A stretch of DNA of 64,000 bases from Toxorhynchites rutilus septentrionalis. Lineage: Eukaryota; Arthropoda; Insecta; Diptera; Culicidae. The position numbers were made by a program, and so were the translations under genes. The stretch covers positions 83,535,035 through 83,599,034 of the forward strand of contig NC_073744.1 of the NCBI RefSeq assembly GCF_029784135.1, given 5' to 3'. Positions 1 to 11,047 of the stretch are shown here, piece after piece. The notes below the pieces were generated by a model. The model worked only from the letters and a program-made list of their open reading frames with translations, ran no database searches and was not told where the DNA came from. Each line of letters starts with the position of its first letter. The first letter of the stretch is position 1.

Positions 1-640
1 AATAGCAGCCAACCGCCAGTCTCATCCATCGATTCTTCGCCGAACGAACAGCAAAACCAAAAGTTGAAACAGCGAATCCTACAACTAACTGGCCCCGGGT
101 GTGGAAGAATATCACTGCTCGGGACTTATTACCTTCACAACGCAGCATTCTATATATCTGGACAAACGAAAAACACAGGTGACAGGTGTTTTTTTACATC
201 CGTTTCAAGTGTGTATTTTTTCATCTGGTGCGCTGCGAGCGAAGTAAAGCTCATAAAAAGTGGTGCGCTATCGAGACAATCCGGCAGCAAGACACATCAT
301 CACACACGCTACACAGCGGCGGCAAGTAGAAGTTTATTTTCCTCTTTCTTCTTCCATCATTCTGTATAGCTTCTGTGCACGATTTACACCATTGTTTAAA
401 CTTTGTGTTTACCAAATCGGCAAGCGTTGGCATTAGGGGTGTCCATTTTGATACATCACTGTTGAACTATTATTGGAACTTTTTTCATTTTCAAATTACA
501 CATAATAACAAAAATTGAAATAACTAAAATTTTCAACAATAACTAATATAGAAATATAATTTCTTTTACTAATTTATATTTTCCAAATTATTATATTCTG
601 TTCCTATCGAACAGTTGTCTACTTCTTCGTTTTTATTAAT
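1..640 (+). other. Leader or flank upstream of I-clade copy A
   Basis: No gene is supported here. Bases 1-430 are of mixed composition. Bases 430-640 are very AT-rich and lead directly into the ORF1 start codon at 641. It may be the 5' untranslated region of the retrotransposon, but it shows no obvious match to the leader of copy B (19639-20009), and no target-site duplication can be placed because the left end may lie outside the window. Confidence 0.4.
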
Positions 641-2013
641 ATGGCAGAGGGCGGGGAGGATCCCCCATCCACGCCAAAGAATATATCAGATAATGAACCT
701 CCTCCTGAAGAGCAGGAGGATGAAACAGAAGATGAGAAGGAAAATTCTGTTTACGAGATAGAAAGCTCTGAAGATGAGGAAAAAGACGAGAAGCAGGATT
801 TTCGTCTAAAAGAATACCCTGATGGCGCCAAGGGCCCATTTATCGTATACTTTAGACGAAAATCCAAACCTCTTAACGTCATTCGCATCTCAAAAGAGTT
901 GACACAGAAATTTTCCGAAGTTACCGAGATTACTCGGATGGGGCCAGACAAATTACGAGTTGTCGTCTCCAGCAGAACCCAAGCGAATGAAATAACGCGC
1001 TGTGATCTCTTTGCGATCGAGTATCGCGTATACGTACCCTGTTGCAACGTTGAAATAGACGGTGTAATAAACGAAAAGGGTTTAACTCGAAAAGAGATAC
1101 TCGATGGTGTCGGTCGCTTCAAGAAGATTCTTGCATGCGATCGACTGAAATCTGTGTCACTTAAAAATGACAGACGAGTCCTCAATCGGACAAACTCTTT
1201 TCGTGTGACATTTGAGGGTTCCGCCCTTCCTAACTACGTTGCAATAGGTGCACTTCGTTTACCTGTTCGGTTGTTTGTACCCCGGGTAATGAAATGCAAC
1301 AAATGTATGCAACTCGGTCACACGGCCGCCTATTGTTGCAACAAAAACGTTGCGCAGATTGTGGAGAGAGCCATGATGAGAATCCTTGCACGAAAGAGCG
1401 CAAGTGTCTTCATTGCGGCGGCACTCCTCATGGTCTTACTCAATGCCCGGTGTACATACAACGAGGGGAAAAAATCAAGCGTTCCTTAAAAGAACGTTCC
1501 AAGCGGACTTATGCAGAAATGCTTAAGAGTCCCGTTCCAACGACTCAGGACAATCCCTACTCCATTCTGCAGAACGACGAGCCTGTTGCTGACGCTCCCA
1601 ATGCAGGAAGTTCCGGTACATCGCAGGGTGCCATCAGGAAAAGAAAAATTACTTCTTTTCCATCACTCCCCAGAAAGAAAACCGAAACTTCCCAAGTTGG
1701 AATGAAAACTCGAAACGAACGTGCTGAGAATAGACCGAAGCAAGTACCTCCTGGTTTAAGCGGTTCTTCTACGCACCAGGGGTCCTCAGCACTTCCCGGA
1801 GCAGCACCCAACACGTCTGCTCCTTTTTCGCGGTCGAGGCAACACCCACATTCTGGCTTGCTTGCGCTTTCTGACCTGGTGGACAACATTTTAAATGCTA
1901 TAAATATAAACGACCCTCTTAAAAGCATAGTATTATGTTTGCTTCCGATTGTGAGAACATTTTTGAAAGAAAAATGTGGTTTTTTGGCAGCGTTCATTTC
2001 CCTCGATGCCTGA
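641..2013 (+). pseudogene. Copy A ORF1: Gag-like RNA-binding protein, frameshifted
   Basis: ORF1 proteins of I-type LINEs coat the element RNA. The N-terminal part is acidic and low-complexity. A central domain resembles copy B ORF1 (motifs such as EYRVYVPC and DSFRVTF/NSFRVTF), followed by three cysteine-histidine knuckles with spacings C-x2-C-x4-H-x4-C, C-x2-C-x3-H-x4-C and C-x2-C-x4-H-x4-C. The first knuckle is read in the frame of the ATG at 641. The other two are in the -1 frame, because one base is missing in the A-rich run at about 1343-1347 compared with copy B. The protein is therefore interrupted inside the zinc region. The second frame ends at the TGA at 2011-2013, overlapping the ORF2 start by 8 bases. 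Confidence 0.85.
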
Positions 2014-5000
2014 TTCAGTGCAAGAGGTCAAGGATTTGACCACTGTAATACAGTGGAATTGCAGAAGCATTATTCCTAAACTAGATCAGTTTAAATTTTT
2101 AGTTCACAGCTCTAACTGTGATGTATTTTCTCTCTGTGAAACATGGCTTTCTTCAGCCGATGAGCTGAATTTCCACGATTTCAACATTATTCGCTTCGAT
2201 CGAAATGACTCGTTTGGTGGCGTACTATTGGGGATCAAAAAATGTCACTCCTTCTATAGAGTCACTCTCCCATCGATGACAGGCATTGAAGTTGTCGCTT
2301 GCCAGACACAAATCAATGGCAAAGACCTCTGCATTGCATCGATATATTTTCCTTCAAGAACTATGGTTGGCCGCCATCAGTTTTTTGATATCATCGAGGC
2401 ACTGCCGGAGCCGCGGCTAATCTTAGGTGACCTCAACTCCCATGGAACAGCATGGGGATCACTCTACGATGACAACCGTGCCACTTTGATTTATGATCTG
2501 TGCGACAACTTCAAATTGACAGTTTTGAATACTGGGGAAGCAACCAGAATAGCCAACCCTCCTGCACGGGCAAGCATGCTAGACATATCTCTATGCTCTT
2601 CTTCGTTATCCCTGGATTGCATGTGGAAGGTAATCCAAGATCCCCACGGTAGTGATCACCTACCAATAATTTTATCGATCGCTAATGAATCAAGCTCTCG
2701 TGAGTCAGTCAATATTTCGTATGACCTCACGAAGAATATTGACTGGAGAACATTTGCGGAAATAATATCTGAAGCAATTGTTTCAATGCATGAACTTCCT
2801 CCACTCGAAGAGTATAACTTTATATCGAGTTTGATTTACGAAAGCGCACTTCAAGCTCAAAAGAAACGTGTTCCTGCTACCACTTTCCGACGTCGTCCTC
2901 CATCACTTTGGTGGGACAAGGAATGTTCAAATGTCTACCTTGAAAAATCATCCGCTTTCAAAAAATTCAGGAAAACTGGATTAGTGGAATGGTTTCTGAA
3001 GTACCAAGCTCTAGAAGCCAAACTAAAAGGTTTGATTAAAGCAAAAAAGCGTGGATATTGGCGGAAGTTCGTCAATGTTTTGTCAAGGGATACCGCTATG
3101 AGCACTCTTTGGAATACGGCTAGGAAAATGCGTGGCTGGAACCATACAAACGAAAGTGAGGAATACTCTGACCGTTGGATTTTTAACTTTGCAAGGAAGG
3201 TTTGCCCCGACACTGTTCCTGCACAAAACGTCGTACGCGACATTCCACTTCAAAACGATTATGAGAATTTTTCGATGGTGGAATTCTCAATTGCCCTTCT
3301 CTCATGTAACAATTCAGCTCCGGGGTCGGACAAGATTAAATTCAACTTGTTGAAAAATCTTCCCGACTTGGCAAAACAGCGTTTGCTGAACTTGTTCAAC
3401 AAGTTTCTGGAGCTGAATATTGTCCCGCATGACTGGAGACAGGTGAGAGTGATAGCCATACGGAAACCCAACAAGCCGGCTTGCGATCACAACTCGTATA
3501 GGCCGATTTCAATGTTATCCTGTATTCGTAAATTGTTAGAGAAAATGATTCTACTTCGTTTGGACAAGTGGGTCGAAACGAACAATTTGCTGTCAAATAC
3601 GCAGTTTGGCTTCCGCCGAGGTAGAGGGACAAATGATTGTCTCGCGCGGCTATCTTCTGAAATCCAAATCGCATTTGCTCGCAAAGAACAAATGGCTTCC
3701 GTTTTTCTCGATATCAAAGGGGCATTTGATTCAGTTTCCATGGAAATTCTCTCAGAGAAGCTTCATAATCGTGGACTTTCACCAATTCTTAACAATTTCC
3801 TGTACAATTTACTGTCAGAAAAGCACATGATTTTCTCTCATGGCAGCTCGAAATCTTCTCGATACAGTTTTATGGGCCTACCACAAGGCTCCTGCCTAAG
3901 CCCCCTCTTGTACAGTTTTTACGTCAATGATATGGATGATTGTCTAACTAGAGACTGCACGCTGAGACAACTTGCAGACGATGGAGTTATTTCCATCACG
4001 GGTACTAATCCCGCCGTTCTGCAAAAATCCTTGCAAGATACCCTGAACAATCTGTTCACGTGGGCCCTCAAGCTGGGTATCGAATTCTCTACGGAGAAAA
4101 AAATGGTCGTTTTTTCTAGGAAGCACGAACCCGCCCAATTCCAGCTTCACCTATCCGCCAAAACGATCCAACACTCTATGTTTTTCAAATACCTGGGTGT
4201 ATATTTTGATTCTAAGTGTACCTGGGGGAGACATATTGCGTATTTGAAACAGAAATGCCAGCAAAGAATCAATTTTCTCCAAACAATTACCGGAACATGG
4301 TGGGGTGCCCATCCAGGAGACCTCATTCAGTTATACAAAACAACGATATTATCAGTGTTAGAATATGGCAGTTTTTGCTTCCGATCAGCTGCCAGGATTC
4401 ATATTCTCAAGCTGGAGAGAATACAATATCGTTGCTTGCGTATAGCCATGGGGTGCATTCGACACATACGATGAGTCTCGAAGTTTTGGCAGGAGAACCC
4501 CCGCTTACTCTTCGGTTCACAGAATTATCCTACAGATTTCTCATCCGTTGCAAGATCATGAATCCATTGGTAATTGATAACTTCGAAAATCTACTCCAAC
4601 TGACTCCTCAGTCAAGTTTTATGTCTTTATACCATGAGTACCTTACACACGACGTGCTCCCTTCACCAGGCATCTCCAACCAAGTTTGCTTCCCATACTT
4701 CTGCAATTCCTCTGTCATTTTTGATCTGTCCATGCGACAAAAAATCCATGGAATCCCAGATCACCTACGCTCCGATTCTATTCCGCCGATATTTTCGGCA
4801 GAATATGGGAAAGTTGGATCTGATAAAATGTTCTTTACTGACGGTTCATTCATAAACGGGTCCACTGGCTTCGGCATCTTCAATGAAAATTCCAGTGCCT
4901 CTTTCAAACTCAAAGATCCTTGTTCCGTGTATGTCGCTGAACTGGGTGCGATATACTACGCACTAGGGATCATTGAAACATTGCCCATCGACCACTATTT

Positions 5001-5094
5001 TATTTTTTCAGACAGTCTCAGCTCAATAGAGGCAATCCGCTCAATGAAAGTTGATAAACGCTCATCTTATTTCCTAACAAGAATAAGACAAAAT
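2006..5094 (+). pseudogene. Copy A ORF2: endonuclease-reverse transcriptase-RNase H, broken
   Basis: The ATG at 2006 is preferred because copy B has its ATG at the same place relative to the ORF1 stop. Order: APE-type endonuclease (QWNC, CETW, LGDLNSHG, GSDHLP), reverse transcriptase (FLDIKGAFDS, GLPQGSCLSP, LADDG) and RNase H (TDGS, AEL, SDS). A 4-base deletion at about 4458 relative to copy B shifts the frame and stops translation at 4474. The RNase H part continues in the next frame to about 5094. The last RNase H aspartate region and about 130 further residues are absent, replaced by the tail at 5095. The reverse transcriptase active site is intact, but the protein as a whole cannot be made. 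Confidence 0.85.
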
Positions 5095-5501
5095 GTTCAC
5101 ACCGACGACTGATGTTTGCTATGAGAAGAACGTACAATGAAATGTGTTTACACTGTTCTGCGAGTATTGAGACAATAGAACACAAATTTTTCGGCTGCTC
5201 GAGAGTACGAGACGCTTACAATGTGCTACAGCAAAAGCTGCAAGTGGTAACTGGCAGACAACGCATTCTTCAATTCGACAATCTCCTTCGGCCCTCACTG
5301 GAGGGGATAGCAGCGAATGAAAGAACTCTAATAATTAAATTGTTATTGATATATATCTCCTTCATTGATAGCAGCAATGATAGGATTGATATAGATGAAT
5401 TAAAAATTAATTTTGAAGTCGAGGTTTAAAACAATTATGTAAATAATTTTTAATGAACAAACAAACGAAAATAAGCGTATTATTGAAAAAAAAAAAATTA
5501 G
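5095..5501 (+). pseudogene. Foreign LINE ORF2 C-terminal tail plus 3' UTR and poly(A)
   Basis: The open frame at about 5097-5429 encodes a cysteine-histidine segment (CLHC, then IEH, then GC) followed by a mostly helical tail ending at 5429. It has no visible sequence match to the copy B C-terminus, although the C..C...IEH...C layout is comparable. Such tails are typical of other LINE lineages that encode a C-terminal zinc segment. It is followed by a short 3' UTR and an A run at about 5489-5500. The clean switch from I-type to other sequence near 5090 suggests a template switch or recombination between two LINEs. An old internal deletion in a diverged I lineage is the alternative. Confidence 0.55.
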
Positions 5502-5540
5502 TATGAAAACGTGAATGTTTGAAAGTATTAGTAAAAAAAT

Positions 5541-6597
5541 GGATGGGTTATATCTATGATATAACCGCAAGGTTGACGTGGAACTACCTTAGCTTATCAA
5601 TCATTTGTTTGTATTGATTAAATTTTTGATTCAATGAAACAATTTTTTCTCTATTATAGCGACTTTCAGCAAATTTTAGCTGGTTCGTCACTTTTACTTC
5701 CATTTTTTGGAAAAATGTCGGGAGTGAGAATTGAACACTCGACCTTTAGCTTTAGAGGTATGGATGATCGCCTCCACAAATGAAACAATTGCCGAATTCA
5801 ATTGAATTAAATATATTTGCTTTGTTAGTAAAAAGATTGTATAATGACATATAAGGACAATTCACGCATTGTGATAGATTATGTTCTTCGTTACAAGTAA
5901 ATTTAATGACAGTCCTTTTACGTTTGGTATGATGACATCTTGGTTTAGAAGTCTGTGTTAGGCAAACACATTTCAGTCGGAACAAAAATGCCCCCGATTT
6001 GCATGTATTTGCAATGCCGAATTCCCCGGACACCTTGGTTTAGAAATCTGGGTTTAGGGAAACACATTTCAGTCGGAACAAAAAAGCCCCCGCAATGTAT
6101 TCGCAATGCCAATTTCCCCACGCTCCTTGAATTAAAAGTCTGTGTTAGGGAAACAAATCTCAGTCGGAAGAAAAATACCCCCGCTCTGCATGAATTCATG
6201 GATTTGAAGTCCGTGTTAGAGAAACACATTTCAGTCGGAACAAAAATACCCCCAACTTTAAAGTATTTGCAATGCCGATTTCTCTAACGCTGCTTGGTGT
6301 TGATGGTTTTGTTGGGGAAACCGTAAATCGGACCAATCAAAACGAGGTAGTTTGGGCGTTTAGATAACGCTTAACATTTTACAGTTATTCAATTGTTTAT
6401 CTAATGAAAAATAACATTTTATTGATTGCGATGGAAGCGTACAAATATTCCCTATGAATTGATGCAAACATCTTTCCGATCCAGTAAGAAATGTTCGAGT
6501 TATAAGCATTCGGAATCTTTCATTTTTTCCTGCATGTTCTGTGTTTAGGTTTTCATTTTACCCCCATATACTCCGGTTAGACGTAGTCCCACGTCAA
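5541..6597 (-). mobile_element. D1: Helentron/DINE-like element, family gamma
   Basis: On the minus strand it starts near 6597 with TTGACGTGGGACTACGTC, then a block also found at 8698-8950 and 35915-36095. A tandem array follows, then the inverted 3' copy of the start motif (5573-5586, slightly degenerate), then a perfect hairpin at 5546-5566 with arms GGTTATATC and GATATAACC and loop TAT, and a CCATCC end next to a run of seven A/T. No coding capacity for a mobility protein. Subterminal inverted repeats, a 3' hairpin, internal minisatellites and T-rich target sites fit the Helentron-associated (DINE/HINE) pattern. The class assignment is inference. Confidence 0.65.
5936..6290 (-). repeat. 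Minisatellite of D1, units about 70-96 bp
   Basis: Four units are marked by the core CAGTCGGAA at 5974, 6070, 6161 and 6232, so spacing varies from 71 to 96. Each unit holds a GTGTTAGGRAAACACATTTCAGTCGG-like segment and a CAATGCCGA segment. Units lack stops for about 100 codons in two strands, which creates spurious reading frames; I do not regard them as genes. Confidence 0.85.
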
Positions 6598-6633
6598 AAA
6601 TCCATCTTGAGCGAAACGAAGTTTGCCGGGTCA

Positions 6634-7939
6634 GCTCTTTATGACGATATCGTTTCAAAGATTTTCTAAGATTCTAAGATCAATATATGTATGATGTAAT
6701 ACATGAACCAGAAGTATATTTTCTGTTTGAGTCTTTCTACTTTTTATTATTTTATTTTTTTAATTATATTTCTATCAATGTCATCAAGATGTTATTTCGT
6801 TACCACAATCCTTGCAGGTTAAGTCTTATTGAGGTGGAATCCGTATTAAACATGAAATTCAAATAACTAAGCATTGACCCAGTTTCCTTTATCTACAATT
6901 TCGCATACATACATTGAACCCAAATATGCTTCATCGCACCCCATCGTTCTGGCTTGCTCTCAGAACGATATGAATAAACGGAATTCTGATGCTATTCTGC
7001 ATCTTCAATCGTCAGCTGGTGAATTTCACTAATTCGGTCAGATTGGCGGTCCAGCTAACTAAATGACACTGCATCACATCTATATAACACATGACTGGTA
7101 GCATCTATCCCGTTTTCAGGAACCACATATGCTGTTCGGGTATACGAGTATCGATATGCAATGCAGTTTCACTTCATATCGAAACTTGTGGTGCCTGTTT
7201 TCCGTGCCTCGGCGTGGCGTTGAAATGCCAACGATGTCACGACTTTGTTCGGGCAAAATGCTGATGCTGCTGCTGTAGGGAAGCGACCAATCCTCGTGTA
7301 CAGTAAAACCTACAGAGGTCTGTTCCCCGGGATCCAGCTAGACTGGAAAACTGTTATTCCACTACAGGAATTAGTGTTCAGCAACAATGACTTCCTGCGC
7401 TGTTGGTAAATCAAAGCCACCTCGTGTATCTCCAAAAGGTAGCTCGCCATAATGTCATTATTTTATTGAAAATCTGTCGTTCGCTTTGCTTCGACACTGC
7501 GCTGCATATGCACAACCCTCCAATGCATTCACGAAAAGCGGGATTCGTTATCGAAGCAATTAACAGAAGCTACCACCCGTCGATGCATTTAAGAATATTT
7601 TGCACCTCGTTCGAACACCGCTATTTACAACAACGATAAATCTGCCGAAAACACATTGCCAGGATGAACTCAAACTGTACAATTTACAAACTATTCCATT
7701 TCGTGAAAGAACCTATTGACAAAGTGATGCATGATTTGTTGGTGTGCTGAATCCTCGAATGACAAATGGGATAGGAACTGACAATGGAACTTAAAGTTTA
7801 TGAAACAGAAGTGCCGGAAAAAAATCATTAGATATCATATCTTCCAATACTTTCTAACTCTTTTTTAGAGATAGTGCAAAAACGTTACGATATGGTTTCT
7901 TACCAAAGCTATTGTTAGATTTTTTGAACAGCTGGACGA
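6634..7939. other. Unassigned, no gene seen
   Basis: AT-rich sequence without a credible reading frame. The part at 7200-7640 is less AT-rich with a few short open frames on the plus strand, but none has recognisable motifs. Confidence 0.4.
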
Positions 7940-8165
7940 TCATTTTGATTGGCCCCATCTACGGTTTCTCTAACACAGCCATCAGCCATAAAGCAGCCTT
8001 GGGGAAAACGGCATTGCAAATACATGAAAGTATGGGGACTTTTGTTCTCACCGAGATGTGTTCCCTAACACAGACTTCAAAACCAAGCAGCGTTCGAGTG
8101 ATCGGCATTGCAAATACATGAAAGTCGTGAGTATTTCTGTTCCGACTGAAATGTGTTTCCCTAAC
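7940..8165 (+). repeat. 226-bp exact duplicate of 8951-9176 (D minisatellite segment)
   Basis: Every base I compared is identical to 8951-9176, 1011 bp downstream in the same orientation. It covers the block beginning TTTTGATTGGCCCC and about two and a half minisatellite units. The flanks of the two copies differ. The identity implies a recent duplication or an assembly duplication. Confidence 0.9.
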
Positions 8166-8659
8166 GGATTAAGGTCTATTTTCTTCACATTACCATTTTC
8201 TCTGAAAATTTACTTCCATGGAGCAATTGATTGGCGGTCAGAAATACGATCATAGGGCGTGGTATTGAAACGGGCGGGGCGGAATGTACGTTCCGTAGTG
8301 ACGGTTGGTCGGTCATGAGAAGAGTACGTCTCGGCGATGAAAGCGCGTCTCGTCTAATTCATGGATATGACTAAACTTTTCCTCTTCAATTCTTAATCGC
8401 GTCTAACCTTACTCTTTCGGCGAAACCATCGCTCTGGGCCGTCTAATTGAAATCAGCTAGTTATTTTGTATGCTCTGTCTCACCATCCTATCGTATATTT
8501 TTATCTTTTATGCTCGTACCTCCATAAGTGAAAATCAATAAGGCCACTAAAACGCTGATGAATATTCAACAAAATTGGTGACATCGTAAAGTTTTACCTA
8601 TCAGCGATATAATATACTCGATTCAAAGTGCGTACGCTTGACAGCAGAATTATCCAATA
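8166..8659. other. Unassigned spacer
   Basis: No gene seen. It includes a short GC-richer stretch near 8260-8350. It ends at the F1b insertion site. Confidence 0.4.
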
Positions 8660-8697
8660 CTAGCTGACCCGGCAAACTTCGTCTCGGCAAATTTGTT

Positions 8698-9910
8698 TTG
8701 ACGTGGGACTACGTCTAACCGGAGTATATGGGGGGTAAAATGAAAACCCAAACACAGAACATGCAGGAAAAAATGAAAAATTCCGAATGCTTATAACTCG
8801 AACATTTCTTACTGGATCGGAAAGATGTTTGCATCAATTGATAGGGAATATTTGTACGCTTCCATCGCAATTAATAAAATGTTATTTTTCATTAGATTAA
8901 CAATTGAATAACTGTAAAATGTTAAGCGTTATCTAAACGCCCTAACTGTCTCATTTTGATTGGCCCCATCTACGGTTTCTCTAACACAGCCATCAGCCAT
9001 AAAGCAGCCTTGGGGAAAACGGCATTGCAAATACATGAAAGTATGGGGACTTTTGTTCTCACCGAGATGTGTTCCCTAACACAGACTTCAAAACCAAGCA
9101 GCGTTCGAGTGATCGGCATTGCAAATACATGAAAGTCGTGAGTATTTCTGTTCCGACTGAAATGTGTTTCCCTAACACAGACTTCAAATACATGGAGCTT
9201 AGGGAAATTGGCATGCAAGTTGGGGGTGTTTTTGTTCCGACTGAAATGTGTTTCGCTAACACAGACTTCTAATCCAAAGAGCGTGGGGGAAATTGAAACT
9301 TTTTGTTCCGACTGAAATGTGTTTTCCCAACATAGACTTTAGAACCAAGGTGTCTGAGGAAACTGATATTGCAAATTCATGCAAGTCGGTGGCATTTCGT
9401 GTTTGCCTAACACAGACTTCAAAACCTAGATGTCTGGGAAAATCGGCTCAGCAATCAAATGCAAACTTCGAATACTTTTGTACTCGCTTGCCTTTGTGCA
9501 AACTTGAATATGTTTCCTTAAAACGGTCTTCCGGGGGTACTTATGCACTCGCATGTTTTTTTGCACTTCGAAAAGTGTTTTCCTAACACGGATTACAAAA
9601 GCGGGTACGAACACCACGCTTCGGCTCGGTTATTCAAGATTGTATTGAAGGATATGCCTTCACATCTTCTGCTCACAGAATTCCGACGCATACCATTTGA
9701 TGATTAGGCATCATGTAGATAAACAATTGCTGCGATGACGCCTATTGATTAAACAATATGCGTTTGACGTACATAGCAAAATCGAAACTGAGTGCCTGAA
9801 GTTCATCAGATCAAGCAAATCAAATATATTGAATTCAATTGAATTCGGAAATTGTTTCAATCAATCAAAAATATAATCAATACAAACAAATGATTGCTAC
9901 GCTAAGATAG
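8698..9910 (+). mobile_element. D2: Helentron/DINE-like element, family gamma, 3' end lost
   Basis: It begins TTGACGTGGGACTACGTC after a T run and repeats the D1 5' block. After the block comes the minisatellite array, then the 3' block ending GCTAAGATAG at 9910, where sequence switches to the F1 poly-G units. The inverted motif and hairpin expected next are missing. D1 and D2 lie in opposite orientations, making a large imperfect inverted repeat around 6.6-8.7 kb. Confidence 0.6.
8951..9600 (+). repeat. Minisatellite of D2, units about 70-85 bp
   Basis: Units carry TTCCGACTGAA (9151, 9235, 9306) followed by a GTTTCCCTAACACAGACTTC-like segment. The first 226 bp is the exact duplicate of 7940-8165. 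Open frames on both strands are by-products of the repeat. Confidence 0.85.
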
Positions 9911-10262
9911 AAATTTGTGTTTCATTTGTATGGCAGTCCCCTCTTTAGAGAGGGGGGTGAAGAGTTTAACCATCATAGAAACATTTATTGCACCCTAAAA
10001 CCTCATTATGCCTAATTTGGTTTCATTTTCTTGATTAATTCTCGAGTAATGCATAAATTTGTGTTTAATTTGTGTTGCAGCCCCGCCTTAGAAGGGGGGG
10101 GGGGGGTTGGAGAGTTTTGCCACCATGAAAACATTTATTACACCCTAAAACCTCAATATGCCAAATATGGTTTCATTTGTTTGATTAATTCTCGAGTAAT
10201 GCAGAAATTTGTGTTTAATTTGTATGGCTGCCCTCCCTTAGAGAGGGGGGAGGGGTCTCAAA
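9911..10262 (+). repeat. F1 internal tandem units with poly-G tracts, about 145-150 bp
   Basis: Units start AAATTTGTGTTT at 9911, 10055 and 10205. Each has a TTAGA-then-G-run and a CTCGAGTAATGCA segment. The G run reaches about 14 bases near 10097. Related arrays occur at 12600-12850, 50760-50960 and 61700-62110. Confidence 0.85.
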
Positions 10263-10392
10263 CTATCACGAAAAACTTCCCCGGCCCCAAAAACACCTAC
10301 ATATCAATTTTCATGTTGATCGGTTCAGTAGTTTCCGAGTCCATAAGAATCAGACAGACAGACAGACAGAAATCCATTTTTATATATGTAGA

Positions 10393-11047
10393 TAGATTAA
10401 GCTGTAGTGTATTCGAGTGTCTTTACACTCCATTTAATATCAAGTTAATTACCATCATCATCTTCCTTTCTTCGAGACCGACGAGATAATTAAAAAGCTT
10501 ATTACCCGTGTTGATACTTGTTACATACGCACACATTTCATGTCGTAAAAATATGTTTAACGTGAGTATCATGCAAAAAAACCTAAACTTGATGACACAT
10601 TTCCAGAAGTGGTAGAGTTAATTTTGGATGTACTGAAGCGAAAATAAAGTCTTACAGCGTATTTACACTATTGATCTTATGTGTGATATTATATTGCTCG
10701 AACCGAGAATGCACCATTTGGTACTTTTGCATTGGATTCATTGTGCATTCAAACATTTGATATTTGACCTTTTAACCTAACATTTTGATATCAACCTTTT
10801 ACACTTTTATTCATTCAGTTTTCACCCAATGGAATTTAAACATGTAAACATTGATTCATCTGTTTACTGGTTCTTCTTAAATGTCATATATTGTGTCTCT
10901 TCCAAATACTACGCGTTGAAATTATAATACCGAATAACACAATCATAAAACATATATGATTAACTTCTTCAGAAAAACGGTTTTGCGTAAAATAATGCGA
11001 TATACTCTGGCCTGATGCGATACCGGTGAAATTGAGTAGAAAAACAG
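10393..11047. other. Unassigned spacer
   Basis: AT-rich, no gene or clear repeat recognised. Confidence 0.4.

Larger units (their letters stand above)
641..5501 (+). mobile_element. I-clade non-LTR retrotransposon, copy A (decayed, chimeric 3' end)
   Basis: This is a LINE with ORF1 (Gag-like, three CCHC knuckles) and ORF2 (endonuclease, reverse transcriptase, part of RNase H). It is collinear with intact copy B but clearly diverged from it, so it represents another subfamily. ORF1 carries a frameshift, and ORF2 carries a frameshift and loses its C-terminal part near 5090, where an unrelated tail begins. A 12-base A tract ends at about 5500 and is followed directly by F1 repeat sequence, so the element appears to have inserted into an F1 copy. 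The 5' limit is not defined. Confidence 0.85.
5502..6633 (+). mobile_element. F1a: Helitron-like repeat fragment hosting D1
   Basis: Bases 5502-5540 match the interior of F1d near 51190-51230, and 6606-6633 match the F1 3' end (AAGTTTGCCGGGTCAGCT, here without the final AG). Element D1 lies between these two parts. The other end is not present: the poly(A) of copy A abuts at 5501. Confidence 0.5.
8660..10392 (-). mobile_element. F1b: Helitron-like non-autonomous element hosting D2
   Basis: Read on the minus strand it begins TCTACATATATAAAAATGG at 10392 and ends GGGTCAGCTAG at 8660. The flanking bases are A on the 5' side and T on the 3' side, and there is no target-site duplication. A 5' TC, a 3' CTAG and A/T insertion are the diagnostic signs of Helitrons. 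The other F1 3' ends in the window (13477, 51263, 58635) also end CTAG and are followed by T. It contains no Rep/helicase gene, so it is non-autonomous. D2 sits about 35 bp from its 3' end. Confidence 0.6.

Noticed and set aside
3944..4150. Minus-strand and alternative-frame open frames overlapping LINE ORFs (for example 751-1185, 20151-20489, 23054-23458)
   Set aside because: They overlap well-supported plus-strand coding regions and have no motifs of their own.
5955..6287. Open frames of about 60-110 codons through the minisatellites (5945-6287, 8970-9272, 38645-39211)
   Set aside because: The same units are open on both strands and in several frames, vary in length by amounts not divisible by three, and are part of non-coding element cores.
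8951..9600. CRISPR array
   Set aside because: Repeats are long, imperfect and of irregular period without unique spacers, and the DNA is animal.
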